The notes beneath the pieces were generated by a model. That model worked only from the letters and a program-made list of their open reading frames with translations. It had not been told where the DNA came from and did not search any database. From positions 27,197 through 91,196 of the forward strand of contig NZ_JAVKCQ010000108.1 in NCBI RefSeq assembly GCF_040222615.1: a DNA stretch of 64,000 nt. The letters run 5' to 3'. This DNA comes from Haliea sp040222615 (lineage in GTDB: Bacteria; Pseudomonadota; Gammaproteobacteria; Pseudomonadales; Halieaceae). Made by a program: the position numbers and the translations under genes. This document shows positions 18,155 through 26,903 of this stretch, in pieces (position 1 is the stretch's first letter; each line of letters opens with the position of its first letter).

Positions 18155-18562
18155 ATGCGCAGACTTGCAAAGCATAGCGAAGATGAAGGAGCGGAAATCG
18201 ACCTGACGCCGATGTTGGACGTCGTGTTCATCATGCTCATTTTCTTCATCGTGGTGGCTTCCTTCATCAAGGAAGCCGGGGTCGAGATCAACCGGCCCGA
18301 CAGTTCCAAGTCAGACCCCAGTGATGCCACCAGTATCCTGGTCCAGATCCGCAGCGACAACCAGATCTGGATGGAGAACCGTCGCGTTGATACGCGAGCG
18401 GTCCGCGCCAACATCCAGCGTCTGCTGGCCAACGATCCCGAGCAGGGCGTGACCATCAAGGTCGAGAAAGGAGCACGAGCCGGTGCCGTCGTCGACGTCG
18501 CCGACGCCGCCCGCGAGGCGGGTGCACCCTCGGTTAACTGGGCCAGCGAAGGGAAGCAGTAG
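18155..18562 (+). CDS. exbD: ExbD-type biopolymer transport protein (first copy)
   Basis: A 135-residue protein with a short cytoplasmic N-terminus, one transmembrane helix and a periplasmic domain. DLTPMLDVVFIMLIFFIVV carries the conserved membrane aspartate that takes part in proton flow. It shares this segment almost exactly with the next gene, a second ExbD two bases after its stop. Confidence 0.9.
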   Translation: MRRLAKHSEDEGAEIDLTPMLDVVFIMLIFFIVVASFIKEAGVEINRPDSSKSDPSDATSILVQIRSDNQIWMENRRVDTRAVRANIQRLLANDPEQGVTIKVEKGARAGAVVDVADAAREAGAPSVNWASEGKQ

Positions 18563-18564
18563 CC

Positions 18565-18981
18565 ATGAGCATGAGACAAGCTGGCGCGCGCAAGCCCTCC
18601 GGCAACGACAGCACCATCGACTTGACGCCCATGCTGGATGTGGTGTTCATCATGTTGATCTTCTTCATCGTGACATCATCGTTCGTCAAGGAGCCCGGGG
18701 TCGAGTTGATGAAGCCCCAGGCGACAACCACCGAGGCCTGCGAGCGCGGCACCATAATCTTTGCGGTGGATGGCCGCGGCGAGATCCACTACGACAAGAA
18801 CAAGGTGTCCCTGGATCGCGCCATGCGCCTTGCCGAAGCGGCCAAGAAAGAGGCGCCGCAGGCCAACGTGGTCGTGCAGGTCGATCGTGAGACACCGGCA
18901 TTTGCCGTGGAACAGCTGATTGATGAATTGCGGCCCATGCTGACAGCGCCGCCGTGTATTTCAACGGATGACGAGGTTTAA
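18565..18981 (+). CDS. exbD: ExbD-type biopolymer transport protein (second copy)
   Basis: A 138-residue paralogue of the preceding ExbD. The membrane helix DLTPMLDVVFIMLIFFIVT is nearly identical to the first copy, while the periplasmic domains differ (VELMKPQATTTEACERGTII against VEINRPDSSKSDPSDATSIL). This suggests a heteromeric ExbD pair rather than a recent duplication. Only five bases separate it from tonB. Confidence 0.9.
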   Translation: MSMRQAGARKPSGNDSTIDLTPMLDVVFIMLIFFIVTSSFVKEPGVELMKPQATTTEACERGTIIFAVDGRGEIHYDKNKVSLDRAMRLAEAAKKEAPQANVVVQVDRETPAFAVEQLIDELRPMLTAPPCISTDDEV

Positions 18982-18986
18982 TCGAA

Positions 18987-19589
18987 ATGGGCAGTAGCTT
19001 TGTGAGGGTACTGGTCGGAGCACTGGTAGCGGTTCCCGTCGCGATAGGCCTGTTTTTCGTGATGCACAGCCTCATTAACCGTGAGTATGAGCAGCAGGAA
19101 ATCGAGGCGCGGAAAATTGCGGACATCGTGGTCCCCGAGAACGAGATCGAGGTGAACGTCAAACAGGCGAAACCGGAGAAAGTGGAAGATCCGGAAGAGC
19201 CGCCGCCAGAGTTGCCTACCCCTGACCTGGACATGGACATGGACCTGAACGTGGTCAACACCGCGCCCCGGGCCTCCGTCGATGTATCGATCAGCGCGAC
19301 GGGCATCAGTGGCGATGGCGAGTATCTGCCGATTGTAAAGGTGGCTCCGGTATACCCGCGCCGGGCCCAGACCCGCGGCATCTCGGGGTACTGCATCGTG
19401 GAATACACGGTGACCCGTACGGGCTCGATCCGGGATCCGCGCGCGGTGGACTGCCAGCCCTCGGGCGTGTTTGAGTCGGCCTCCATCAAGGCGGCGGAGA
19501 AATTCAAGTATCGGCCCCGCGTTGTGGATGGCGAGCCTATCGAGGTGGCGGGTGTGCAGAACTTGTTTACCTACGAGCTGGAAAACTAG
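18987..19589 (+). CDS. tonB: TonB protein
   Basis: A 200-residue energy transducer. It has a cytoplasmic tip, one N-terminal transmembrane helix (about residues 7-28, VGALVAVPVAIGLFFVMHSL), a short acidic, proline-containing linker (EDPEEPPPELPTPDLD) and a C-terminal TonB domain with PVYPRRAQTRGISGYCIVEY. The linker is short, as in TonB2-type proteins, rather than the long Pro-Lys spacer of E. coli TonB. It probably serves the two TonB-dependent receptors in this window among others. Confidence 0.9.
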   Translation: MGSSFVRVLVGALVAVPVAIGLFFVMHSLINREYEQQEIEARKIADIVVPENEIEVNVKQAKPEKVEDPEEPPPELPTPDLDMDMDLNVVNTAPRASVDVSISATGISGDGEYLPIVKVAPVYPRRAQTRGISGYCIVEYTVTRTGSIRDPRAVDCQPSGVFESASIKAAEKFKYRPRVVDGEPIEVAGVQNLFTYELEN

Positions 19590-19603
19590 GAAGGTTGGTA
19601 CGT

Positions 19604-20935
19604 ATGAAACTCCATGATTCCGGTGTCTGGCTGCGCGCAGCCCTCCTGGCTCTGCCGGTGGCGGTAGCCCAGGTCGCCGTCACCCAGGTCCAGTCCGAAC
19701 TCGGCATGCGCACGTTTGCTGCGGCCCAGGCCCAGGAAGGTGAGCAGCGTGAGACGCGCCGCACCCCGGCACTGCGCAACGCCGTCTACGAAAAACTGGC
19801 AGAGGCCCAGGCCGCCGCGGAAGCCGGAGATATGGCAACCGCGTCACGTGTACTGGACGGGATGCTTGCCTCTGGTGGCAAGAACGAACTGAACAGCTAC
19901 GAGCTGGCCAACGTCTACAACCTGTACGCGTTTATCCACTACACCCGTGAAGACTATAACGCGGCGCTGCAGGCCTATGAAAATGTCGCGCGCCAGCCCG
20001 ATATCCCGTTGGCGATGGAGATCAATACCCGCTATACGATTGCCCAGCTGTACTTTGTGCAGGAGCAGTGGCAGCGGGGGGTCAACGCGCTGCTGGACTG
20101 GTTCAAGCTGACCGAGAATCCCAATGAGGAAGCCTACGTCCTGCTGGCCCAGGGCTACTACCAGCTGAACGACTACACCAAGGCGTTGAGCAATGTGGAG
20201 AAGGCGATTTCCCTGTACCAGGAGGAAGACAAGACTCCCAAGGAACAGTGGTACAACCTGGCTCGCTTCCTCTATTTTGAGAAAGGCGATGTCACCAATA
20301 CCGTGCGGGTGCTGGAGGAACTGCTGAAGCACTATCCGGACAAGCAGTATTGGGTACAGCTGTCCCACATGTACGGTGAGCAGAAGCGTGATGGCGAGCA
20401 GCTCGCGGCCATGGAGACCGCCTATGTCCAGGACATGCTGGACAAGGGCACCGAGCAGGTCACGATGGCTTACCTGTACCTGAATGCCGAGGTGCCCTAC
20501 AAGGCGGCCAAGGTGATGGACAAGGGCCTCAAGAACAAGTCGATCGAGACCAACTCGCGCAACTACGAGATCCTCGGTAATGCCTGGCGCCAGGCGCAGG
20601 AGGTCGACAAGGCCATTCCGGCCATGGAAGAGGCGGCAAAGAAAGCCGAAGATGGTGAGCTTTACGCGCGCCTGGGGAATATATACCTGGACGGCGACCG
20701 CAATGAGGATGCCATCAGGGCGATTACCCGGGGCCTGCAGCGCGGGGGCGTAAGACGTCCGGATTCCGCGAGGCTGGTGCTCGGTATGGCATATTTCAAC
20801 ACCAAGCAGTACGAGAAGGCGCGGGAAGCGTTCCAGGCAGCTGGTCGCGACGAGCGTTCAGCGCAGTACGCCAGGCAGTGGATCCAGTACATGGACTCCG
20901 AGATCGAGCGCCAGAGGCAGCTGGAAAGCGGCTGA
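19604..20935 (+). CDS. TPR-repeat protein of the TonB operon
   Basis: A 443-residue exported protein. It has an N-terminal hydrophobic signal (MKLHDSGVWLRAALLALPVA) and then tandem tetratricopeptide repeats to the C-terminus, for example in LANVYNLYAFIHYTREDYN and VLLAQGYYQLNDYTKALSN. A TPR gene also ends the tonB2 operon of Vibrio. The ATG at 19604 is chosen because AGGAAGG (19588-19594) is nine bases before it; the TTG at 19595 lies directly on that site. The shared terminator at 20954-20985 follows. Confidence 0.88.
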   Translation: MKLHDSGVWLRAALLALPVAVAQVAVTQVQSELGMRTFAAAQAQEGEQRETRRTPALRNAVYEKLAEAQAAAEAGDMATASRVLDGMLASGGKNELNSYELANVYNLYAFIHYTREDYNAALQAYENVARQPDIPLAMEINTRYTIAQLYFVQEQWQRGVNALLDWFKLTENPNEEAYVLLAQGYYQLNDYTKALSNVEKAISLYQEEDKTPKEQWYNLARFLYFEKGDVTNTVRVLEELLKHYPDKQYWVQLSHMYGEQKRDGEQLAAMETAYVQDMLDKGTEQVTMAYLYLNAEVPYKAAKVMDKGLKNKSIETNSRNYEILGNAWRQAQEVDKAIPAMEEAAKKAEDGELYARLGNIYLDGDRNEDAIRAITRGLQRGGVRRPDSARLVLGMAYFNTKQYEKAREAFQAAGRDERSAQYARQWIQYMDSEIERQRQLESG

Positions 20936-20953
20936 TCCCGCTCTGGTTGCGGC

Positions 20954-20985
20954 AAAAAAAAGGAGCACCAGGTGCTCCTTTTTTT
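20954..20985. terminator. Bidirectional rho-independent terminator
   Basis: A stem AGGAGCACC/GGTGCTCCT with hardly any loop is flanked by a run of A on the left and a run of T on the right. It can therefore end the TonB operon on the plus strand and the cold-shock gene on the minus strand. It is the clearest terminator in the window. Confidence 0.9.
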
Positions 20986-21005
20986 ATCTCCCCGAACGAG
21001 GCTCC

Positions 21006-21212
21006 TTAGACAGGAGTTACGTTCTCGGCCTGGGGGCCTTTCTGGCCATTGGTGACAGTGAACTGTACCTTTTGACCGTCAGTCAGTGTCTTGAACCCTT
21101 CGCCCTTGATGGCGCTGAAGTGAACAAATACATCGGGGCCGTTTTCGCGCTCGATAAAGCCGAATCCCTTGGTCTCGTTAAACCACTTAACGGTGCCGGT
21201 TTCTGTAGACAT
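21006..21212 (-). CDS. Cold-shock protein, CspA family
   Basis: A 68-residue single cold-shock domain that binds single-stranded RNA/DNA and melts mRNA structure. RNP1 is KGFGFIERE and RNP2 DVFVHFSAI, starting MSTETGTVKWFNETKG. AGGTAA lies eight bases before the ATG. The upstream stretch 21213-21438 contains a GCCCT-TC-AGGGC hairpin (21239-21250) within the likely leader; cold-shock genes often have long structured leaders. Confidence 0.95.
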   Translation of the reverse strand: MSTETGTVKWFNETKGFGFIERENGPDVFVHFSAIKGEGFKTLTDGQKVQFTVTNGQKGPQAENVTPV

Positions 21213-21438
21213 AAGTGTTACCTGTATAGCAATGGAAAGCCCTTCAGGGCCCCAGGGGTTTAGTCACTATTTATGTTCGACGTACCGAGGAACTTGAGGG
21301 AACTTCGACCACGCGCATAAATACCACTGATTTCTCAGCTTCAAGAAGTGTAGCACTGCCGCCAGTTGCTGGGATTACAGCAGGAACAAAAAATTTGGGC
21401 AATTTTACCCGTTTATAGCCGGTTGTCGTGTTTCTGTC

Positions 21439-22401
21439 TCAGGCCAGGGGTGCGTGCCCGGCACCCAGCAGGCCGAGGTTTGCGTGGGTGACAAGCCGCA
21501 CCGGCATCCTCTCCAGATGCGTTTGCATGGGCCCGTGGTCGGCAAACCGTCGTTGGAAATCGCTTGTTTGCAGGAACGCGGGGATAGTGGGCAGGATGCC
21601 TCCGGCCAGGTAGAGTCCGCCGAAAGCGCCGCTGGCCAGGACGAAATCGGCACTCGCGGCCCCCAGCAGCGCGCAAAACTGGTGCAGGGTTGCCCTGCAC
21701 AGTGCATCTGTTCCCGCCACAGCCCGGGCGGTGATATCCTCGCTGCGCAGCGGCTCCGCGGTGAGGCCTTGCAGCAGCCCCAGCGCCCGGTGGAGACGTT
21801 GCAGGCCAGGCCCGGACAGCAGCAGTTCCGTGTAGATGCGGCCGTGCTCACGCATCAATACCCGCCACAGCTCCAGCTCTTCTGCTCCGCCCGGCGCCAG
21901 GTCCATGTGTCCGGGTTCGCAGGCTACCGCCAGGTGATGCCGGTGACTGGTATCCAGCACCGCCCCGCCCAGCCCCGTGCCGGGTCCGAGGACGGCGAGG
22001 CGGGGGTAGGCGCTGGTGCCGGGCTGGATCTCGTGGCAGTCCTCCGGCTGCAGCCATGGCAGGGCGTAGGCATTGGCCTGGAAGTCGTTGATCAGGCGGA
22101 CACGATCCCAGGCAAAACGCGCCGCCAGCTCGCGCCCGCTGAAGGACCAGCTGCAATTGCTCATGGTAGCGGTGTCGCCATCGGGCGGAGCGGCGACCGC
22201 GAGACAGGCCTGCCGGGGTCGGGCGTCGGGATGCTCGTCCAGCCAGCGGGCAATGACGGCATCGAGCCCGACAAACTCGCGGTTCTGGTAGCGACCTACG
22301 TACTGCAGCCTGTTGCCTGTCGCCGCGATCAGGGCAATGCGGGTGTTGGTGCCACCGATATCCGCTACCAGCCGTCCGCTCCTGTCAGTATCCGTGCTCA
22401 T
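21439..22401 (-). CDS. glk: Glucokinase
   Basis: A 320-residue ATP-dependent sugar kinase of the proteobacterial Glk family. The phosphate-binding motif LVADIGGTNTRIALI is at residues 11-25. INDFQANAYALP (about 108-119) and LGPGTGLGGAVLD (about 137-149) are catalytic and ATP-site segments, and CEPGHMDLAP carries the substrate-contact region. It phosphorylates glucose to glucose-6-phosphate. It overlaps pyk by four bases and is the last gene of a glpQ-pyk-glk unit. Confidence 0.92.
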   Translation of the reverse strand: MSTDTDRSGRLVADIGGTNTRIALIAATGNRLQYVGRYQNREFVGLDAVIARWLDEHPDARPRQACLAVAAPPDGDTATMSNCSWSFSGRELAARFAWDRVRLINDFQANAYALPWLQPEDCHEIQPGTSAYPRLAVLGPGTGLGGAVLDTSHRHHLAVACEPGHMDLAPGGAEELELWRVLMREHGRIYTELLLSGPGLQRLHRALGLLQGLTAEPLRSEDITARAVAGTDALCRATLHQFCALLGAASADFVLASGAFGGLYLAGGILPTIPAFLQTSDFQRRFADHGPMQTHLERMPVRLVTHANLGLLGAGHAPLA

Positions 22402-23846
22402 GGCACCGGCAGAATTTTCATGATATTGGTGGAACCCGGACTGCCCATGACGGCGCCTTTGGTTAACAGGACTGCATCGCCTTTGTGCAACTGGCCCTCG
22501 TCACAGAGGAACTCGATCGCACAGCTGTCGACTGAATCCTGGTCAAAAACGCTGGCATCGAAGAACAGCGGTACCACCCCGCGACAGAGGCAGAGGCGCT
22601 GCAGGGTTTCGCTGCGGTTGCTCAGGGCGAAGATGGGCAGCCCGGAGCTCAGCCGCGACATCAGCAGCGGCGTGGTTCCGGACTCGGTCAGGCAGGCGAT
22701 GCCGCGCACGGTCTTGTAGTGGTTGGCGGCGTAGATTGCCGACATGGCAATCGTCTCCTGGGCACTCGCGAACTGCTTGTCTAGCCGATAGCGGGAGGTG
22801 CGGGCCACGGGGTGGCGCTCCGCACCCAGGGCCGCGTCAGCCATCGCGGCGACCACTTCCACGGGGTAATTGCCAACGGCGGTTTCCGCCGAGAGCATGA
22901 CCGCGTCGGTACCATCGAGAACCGCATTGGCCACGTCGAAGACTTCGGCCCGGGTGGGCATGGGGCTGTTGATCATCGACTCCATCATCTGGGTCGCGGT
23001 AATCACCACCCGGTCCATCTTGCGGGCCCGGGATATCAGGTCCTTCTGCAGGCCGATCAGCTCCGCATCGCCCACCTCTACGCCGAGATCACCACGGGCG
23101 ACCATGATCCCGAAAGAGGCGTTTATGATCCCGTTCAGGGTGACATCGTCCGCCACGACTTCCGCCCGTTCAATCTTGGCGATGATGGACGGCTCCAGCT
23201 GGTGGGCGCGCAGCAGGTCCCGGGTCTGGAAAATGTCCTCGGCGCTGGAGACGAAGGATACGGCGACAAAATCCGGACGCACTTCGGCAAGGCTGTCGAT
23301 GTCGGCGATATCCTTGGTGGTCAGCGCCGGCGCGGCGAGTCCGCCCCCAAGGCGATTGATCCCCTTGCGGGACCCGAGGACACCGCCGACCAGAACTGTG
23401 CAGTCCACCGCGTTGCCCTGTACCTCGTCCACCCGCAACCGCAACCGGCCGTCATCCAGCAGCAGGGTGTCGCCGCGATACACGCTGGTGGTCAGCTCCC
23501 GGTAGTCCAGGCCTACTCCGTGGGCATCCCCTTCACCCTCGCCCAGCCCCAGGTCGAGGCGGAACCGGTCCCCGTTCTCCAGCCGCACAGAGCCGTTGCG
23601 AAAGCTGCTGATGCGTATTTTCGGACCTTGCAGGTCGGCCAGGATGCCGATATAGCGCCCGGCGACGGCGGCCTGCTTGCGGATGCGCTGGGCGACCTGG
23701 GCGTGCTGGGTAGCGGAGCCATGGCTGAAGTTGAGCCTGAAGACATTGACGCCCGCCGCAATGAGCCGGGCTATCATGTCCTCGGACTCACTGCCCGGGC
23801 CTATGGTGGCTACGATCTTGGTGCGCCGGTTGACTCTGGGTGTCAC
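22398..23846 (-). CDS. pyk: Pyruvate kinase
   Basis: A 482-residue enzyme converting PEP and ADP to pyruvate and ATP. The N-terminus RRTKIVATIGPGSES, the catalytic segment IIAKIERAE, the VARGDLGVEVG metal site and ATQMMESMI are family hallmarks. The length fits PykA-type enzymes. Four-base overlaps with glpQ upstream and glk downstream imply translational coupling, and sharing an operon with glk suggests joint control of sugar catabolism. Confidence 0.95.
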   Translation of the reverse strand: MTPRVNRRTKIVATIGPGSESEDMIARLIAAGVNVFRLNFSHGSATQHAQVAQRIRKQAAVAGRYIGILADLQGPKIRISSFRNGSVRLENGDRFRLDLGLGEGEGDAHGVGLDYRELTTSVYRGDTLLLDDGRLRLRVDEVQGNAVDCTVLVGGVLGSRKGINRLGGGLAAPALTTKDIADIDSLAEVRPDFVAVSFVSSAEDIFQTRDLLRAHQLEPSIIAKIERAEVVADDVTLNGIINASFGIMVARGDLGVEVGDAELIGLQKDLISRARKMDRVVITATQMMESMINSPMPTRAEVFDVANAVLDGTDAVMLSAETAVGNYPVEVVAAMADAALGAERHPVARTSRYRLDKQFASAQETIAMSAIYAANHYKTVRGIACLTESGTTPLLMSRLSSGLPIFALSNRSETLQRLCLCRGVVPLFFDASVFDQDSVDSCAIEFLCDEGQLHKGDAVLLTKGAVMGSPGSTNIMKILPVP

Positions 23847-24823
23847 GATGCAGTCCTGTTGACGAAGTGCTGAAGCAAGAAATCCCTGGCGAGGTCGGGA
23901 AAGTCGGTAAACAGGCCGTCGACGCCGACCTGGTTGAAGAAAATATCCAGCAATTCTCCAAAATTGTCGATACCCGTCGGCAGCGCGTCGGCGCGGAAGG
24001 TGTAGGGATGTACCTGTAATCCGCGCTCGTGCGCCAATGGCACCAGATTGCTGAGCTCGACGCTGCCGTCGGCGCGCCTGCCGCGGTAGATCTGCATCAG
24101 CCAGGGACCGATGCCATCGGCGTAGTCGGCGACTGCGTCCAGGCCGGCGGGCGTTTGCAGGAAATCGTAGTCCACCTCGCTGTCTTCACCCCAGCTGTTA
24201 TCGGCAACCAACTGGATCAGCGGCAGCGGGGTGCGCAGGGTATGGCGCAGATAGCGCAGGGTAGCGTCGTCGAAGCACTGCAGGAAGACCTGGTCCCGGC
24301 GTTGGTCATAGCCCCTCTCCACCAGCACTTCCAGCACCCGTACGGCGATATCGTGGCCCTCCAGACGGTGGAAGTTGGGCCCCTTGAGTTCAATATACAG
24401 CCCGGTCCGGCGGTTGCGGCTGCGGTCCAGCCCGGCTATGAAATCAATTTCCTCGGCCAGCGTGGGGACGCCCTGCAGCCCGGGGCCCAGTGGAAAGCGG
24501 GAGGGGAAGGCGGCGGCGCCGTCCGGCCCCGTGCGCTCGTGCACCCGCAGGCTGCGTATCTCGGCCAGGGTGAAGTCTATGGCGTAGTGGCGACCGTCCG
24601 CCCGGGCGCGGTCGGGGAAGCGTGCCGCTACATCCGTGGTGGACTCCAGATAGATATCGTGGAGGACAATCGGGATCCCGTCGCGGCTCAATACCACGTC
24701 CTGCTCGATGAAATCCGCGCCCATGGCATGGGCCATGGCCTTGGCGGCCAGGGTGTGCTCCGGCACATAGCCGCTGGCACCGCGGTGGGCAATAACAATC
24801 GGTGAGCTGGCGGCTGTGGTCAT
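23843..24823 (-). CDS. glpQ: Glycerophosphodiester phosphodiesterase
   Basis: A 326-residue GDPD-family enzyme that hydrolyses glycerophosphodiesters to glycerol-3-phosphate and an alcohol. The catalytic His-Arg pair is IAHRGASGYVPEHTL (residues 11-25) and the metal-binding Glu/Asp pair follows in FIEQDVVLSRDGIPIVLHD. YIELKGPNFHR is the later metal-binding strand. The first ATG gives a protein with no signal peptide, although the in-frame codons just upstream spell a typical hydrophobic leader without a usual start codon (see findings). It overlaps pyk by four bases. Confidence 0.88.
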   Translation of the reverse strand: MTTAASSPIVIAHRGASGYVPEHTLAAKAMAHAMGADFIEQDVVLSRDGIPIVLHDIYLESTTDVAARFPDRARADGRHYAIDFTLAEIRSLRVHERTGPDGAAAFPSRFPLGPGLQGVPTLAEEIDFIAGLDRSRNRRTGLYIELKGPNFHRLEGHDIAVRVLEVLVERGYDQRRDQVFLQCFDDATLRYLRHTLRTPLPLIQLVADNSWGEDSEVDYDFLQTPAGLDAVADYADGIGPWLMQIYRGRRADGSVELSNLVPLAHERGLQVHPYTFRADALPTGIDNFGELLDIFFNQVGVDGLFTDFPDLARDFLLQHFVNRTAS

Positions 24824-24902
24824 AGCCGCCCATGGTAGCAGGACAGCGGCGATCAGGGCGACAAGCTGTAACTGTTATCGTACCGCCGCTGTCCCCCGGA
24901 GC

Positions 24903-26363
24903 TTATTTCCGGACCTGCATGCCGATGGTCTTTTCCGTGGCCTTGCTGTAGGGAGGCAGCATTCCGCCCAGCTTGCCGACGTTGATTCCCGACTGCCGGT
25001 AGACAGACTTGGCATGGCTGAAAGTGCGGAAGCCGGCCTCGCCGTGGTAGGCGCCCATGCCGCTGGGCCCGACCCCGCCAAAGGGCAGCTCCTCCTGCAT
25101 CACATGCATGATAACGTCGTTGATGCAGGCGCCGCCCGAGGTGGTGCGCTTGAGCACGGCCTCTTCCTCAGTCTTGTCGGTACCGAAGTAATAGGCTGCC
25201 AGTGGCCTGGGGTTGGCGTTGACGTAATCGATGGTCTCGCCGAAATCCTTGTAGGTGCGGATCGGCAGCAGGGGGCCAAACAGCTCCTCCTGCATTAGTT
25301 TGAGGTCATCCGCGGGTTGCGGGATCAGGGTCGGGGGAATCTTCCGGCTGTCCCGGTGGGCGCTGAAATCTTCGTTCGCCGGGTTGATCGCGATGGTCTT
25401 CAGTCCCCGCTCCTCGGCCTCCCGCAGGTAGCCGGTCAGGCGTTCATAGTGGCGCTGGTTCACCACCGCGGTGTACTCCGGGTTGTCGAGAATCCTGGGG
25501 TACATCGCCGTGACGGCCTTCTCCGCCGCGGCAATCACCTCCTGCAGTTTTTCCTCCGGTACCATCAGGTAGTCCGGGGCCAGGCAGATCTGGCCGGCGT
25601 TCAGGGTCTTGCCCAGCATGATGCGTTCGAGGCTCTGCTCGAGGTTCGCGCTGCGGGAGATGATCACCGGAGACTTGCCGCCCAGTTCCAGGGTCACCGG
25701 CACCAGGTTGCGGGCTGCCGCGGTCATGATGTGGCGGGCCACGGACGTCGCTCCGGTAAACAGCAGGTGGTCGAACGGCAGGGCGGAAAAAGCCTGCCCC
25801 ACTTCCGGTCCGCCGGTAAAGATCGCGACTTCCTTTTCGTCCCAGGCCGCAGCGACCATTTCCGCCATGATTTCCGACGTTGCCGGGGTAAACTCGGAGG
25901 GTTTGATCAGGGCCCGGTTCCCGGCTGCAAGAATCCCCGCCAGTGGGCCGAAGGTCAGGTTGACCGGGAAGTTCCAGGGTGAGATCACGCCGACAACGCC
26001 GAGCGGCTGGTATTCGATGCGGGAGCGGCCGCCGAGCAGGTTGAGTGGGAACATGGTGGCCCGGCGCCGGGGCCGCATCCACTTGTGCAGGTGCTTGCGC
26101 GCGTGTTTCATCGGCGTAATTGAGGCGGCAACATCGGTCAGCAGGCTGACCTGGCGGGCCCTGCAGCTGAAATCCTCGTTCAGCGCCTCGACAATCCTGT
26201 CCTGGTACTTCAGCAGCACATCGATACCGCGATCAATGCGGTCGATGCGGGTTGTGGCGGACACGTCCCCTTCGCGCAGGTAGTCCTTGCGCTGGGCCTC
26301 CAGTACCAGCAGCATGCGCTGCCCGGTTTCCGCGGTCGGCGGGATGGATGGCGGTGCATTCAT
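24903..26363 (-). CDS. Coniferyl-aldehyde-dehydrogenase-like aldehyde dehydrogenase
   Basis: A 486-residue NAD(P)-dependent aldehyde dehydrogenase of the short type without an N-terminal extension. The catalytic cysteine is C260 in LNAGQICLAPDY, the general base E226 in LELGGKSP, and the Rossmann-type glycine motif is TGATSVA near 203. The overall pattern (PLGVVGVISPWNFPVNL and C-terminal YSKATEKTIGMQV) fits the coniferyl/long-chain fatty aldehyde dehydrogenase branch. The substrate is not certain. GAGGATAGCCACC precedes the ATG. It lies 79 bases upstream of glpQ and may be cotranscribed with it. Confidence 0.85.
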   Translation of the reverse strand: MNAPPSIPPTAETGQRMLLVLEAQRKDYLREGDVSATTRIDRIDRGIDVLLKYQDRIVEALNEDFSCRARQVSLLTDVAASITPMKHARKHLHKWMRPRRRATMFPLNLLGGRSRIEYQPLGVVGVISPWNFPVNLTFGPLAGILAAGNRALIKPSEFTPATSEIMAEMVAAAWDEKEVAIFTGGPEVGQAFSALPFDHLLFTGATSVARHIMTAAARNLVPVTLELGGKSPVIISRSANLEQSLERIMLGKTLNAGQICLAPDYLMVPEEKLQEVIAAAEKAVTAMYPRILDNPEYTAVVNQRHYERLTGYLREAEERGLKTIAINPANEDFSAHRDSRKIPPTLIPQPADDLKLMQEELFGPLLPIRTYKDFGETIDYVNANPRPLAAYYFGTDKTEEEAVLKRTTSGGACINDVIMHVMQEELPFGGVGPSGMGAYHGEAGFRTFSHAKSVYRQSGINVGKLGGMLPPYSKATEKTIGMQVRK

Positions 26364-26555
26364 GGTGGCTATCCTCTTGTTGGCCCGGGTTGCTGAACTA
26401 CTCTGCCTGCCAGCAAAGTATAGTAGTCGTGGGGGCCGAAATTAACCGGCAGCAGAGGTCTTTTATGGCCAGCCAGCGTCGGCCGCGGGGAGCGTTGTCG
26501 ACGCTTCCGCCTGTTTTGGCTTGGCAACGGGATTTTCTCCTGCTACAACAGCGCC

Positions 26556-26903
26556 ATGAAAAACCCGCCCGCCAGGAAAGACCCCCGCACGCCATCGCCG
26601 CCCTATGGCTATTCCCGGGAGTGCGACTACAGTCGCGAACAGCAGATGCACATTGTGGCGGAATTCCACGCCCACCGGATCCGTCCCAGCCGCATCGCCT
26701 ACCGGGTGGGTATCGATATCGCTTTTATCGAGGCCCTGATCGCCGGCGAGCTGGAACCGGAGCGCTTCCCGCGGCTGGTGGCCCACTATCGGCGCAACCG
26801 CTATCAGCAGCGCCTTCGGGACAGCCAGCGGGAACAGGGTGTTACCCGCTTCGAGTTGCAGCAGCGGATAGAGGCGGACTTCCAGCGCGAGATCGATCTC
26901 TAG
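26556..26903 (+). CDS. Small basic helical protein, function unknown
   Basis: A 115-residue protein without signal or transmembrane segment. The middle (MHIVAEFHAHRIRPSRIAYR, then VGIDIAFIEALIAGE) looks like a helix-turn-helix of the kind that follows 'RPSRIA', and the C-terminal half is a charged amphipathic helix (YRRNRYQQRLRDSQREQGVT). A DNA-binding role is possible but is inference. Its stop codon shares the palindrome CTAG with the stop of the convergent mechanosensitive channel gene. Confidence 0.6.
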   Translation: MKNPPARKDPRTPSPPYGYSRECDYSREQQMHIVAEFHAHRIRPSRIAYRVGIDIAFIEALIAGELEPERFPRLVAHYRRNRYQQRLRDSQREQGVTRFELQQRIEADFQREIDL

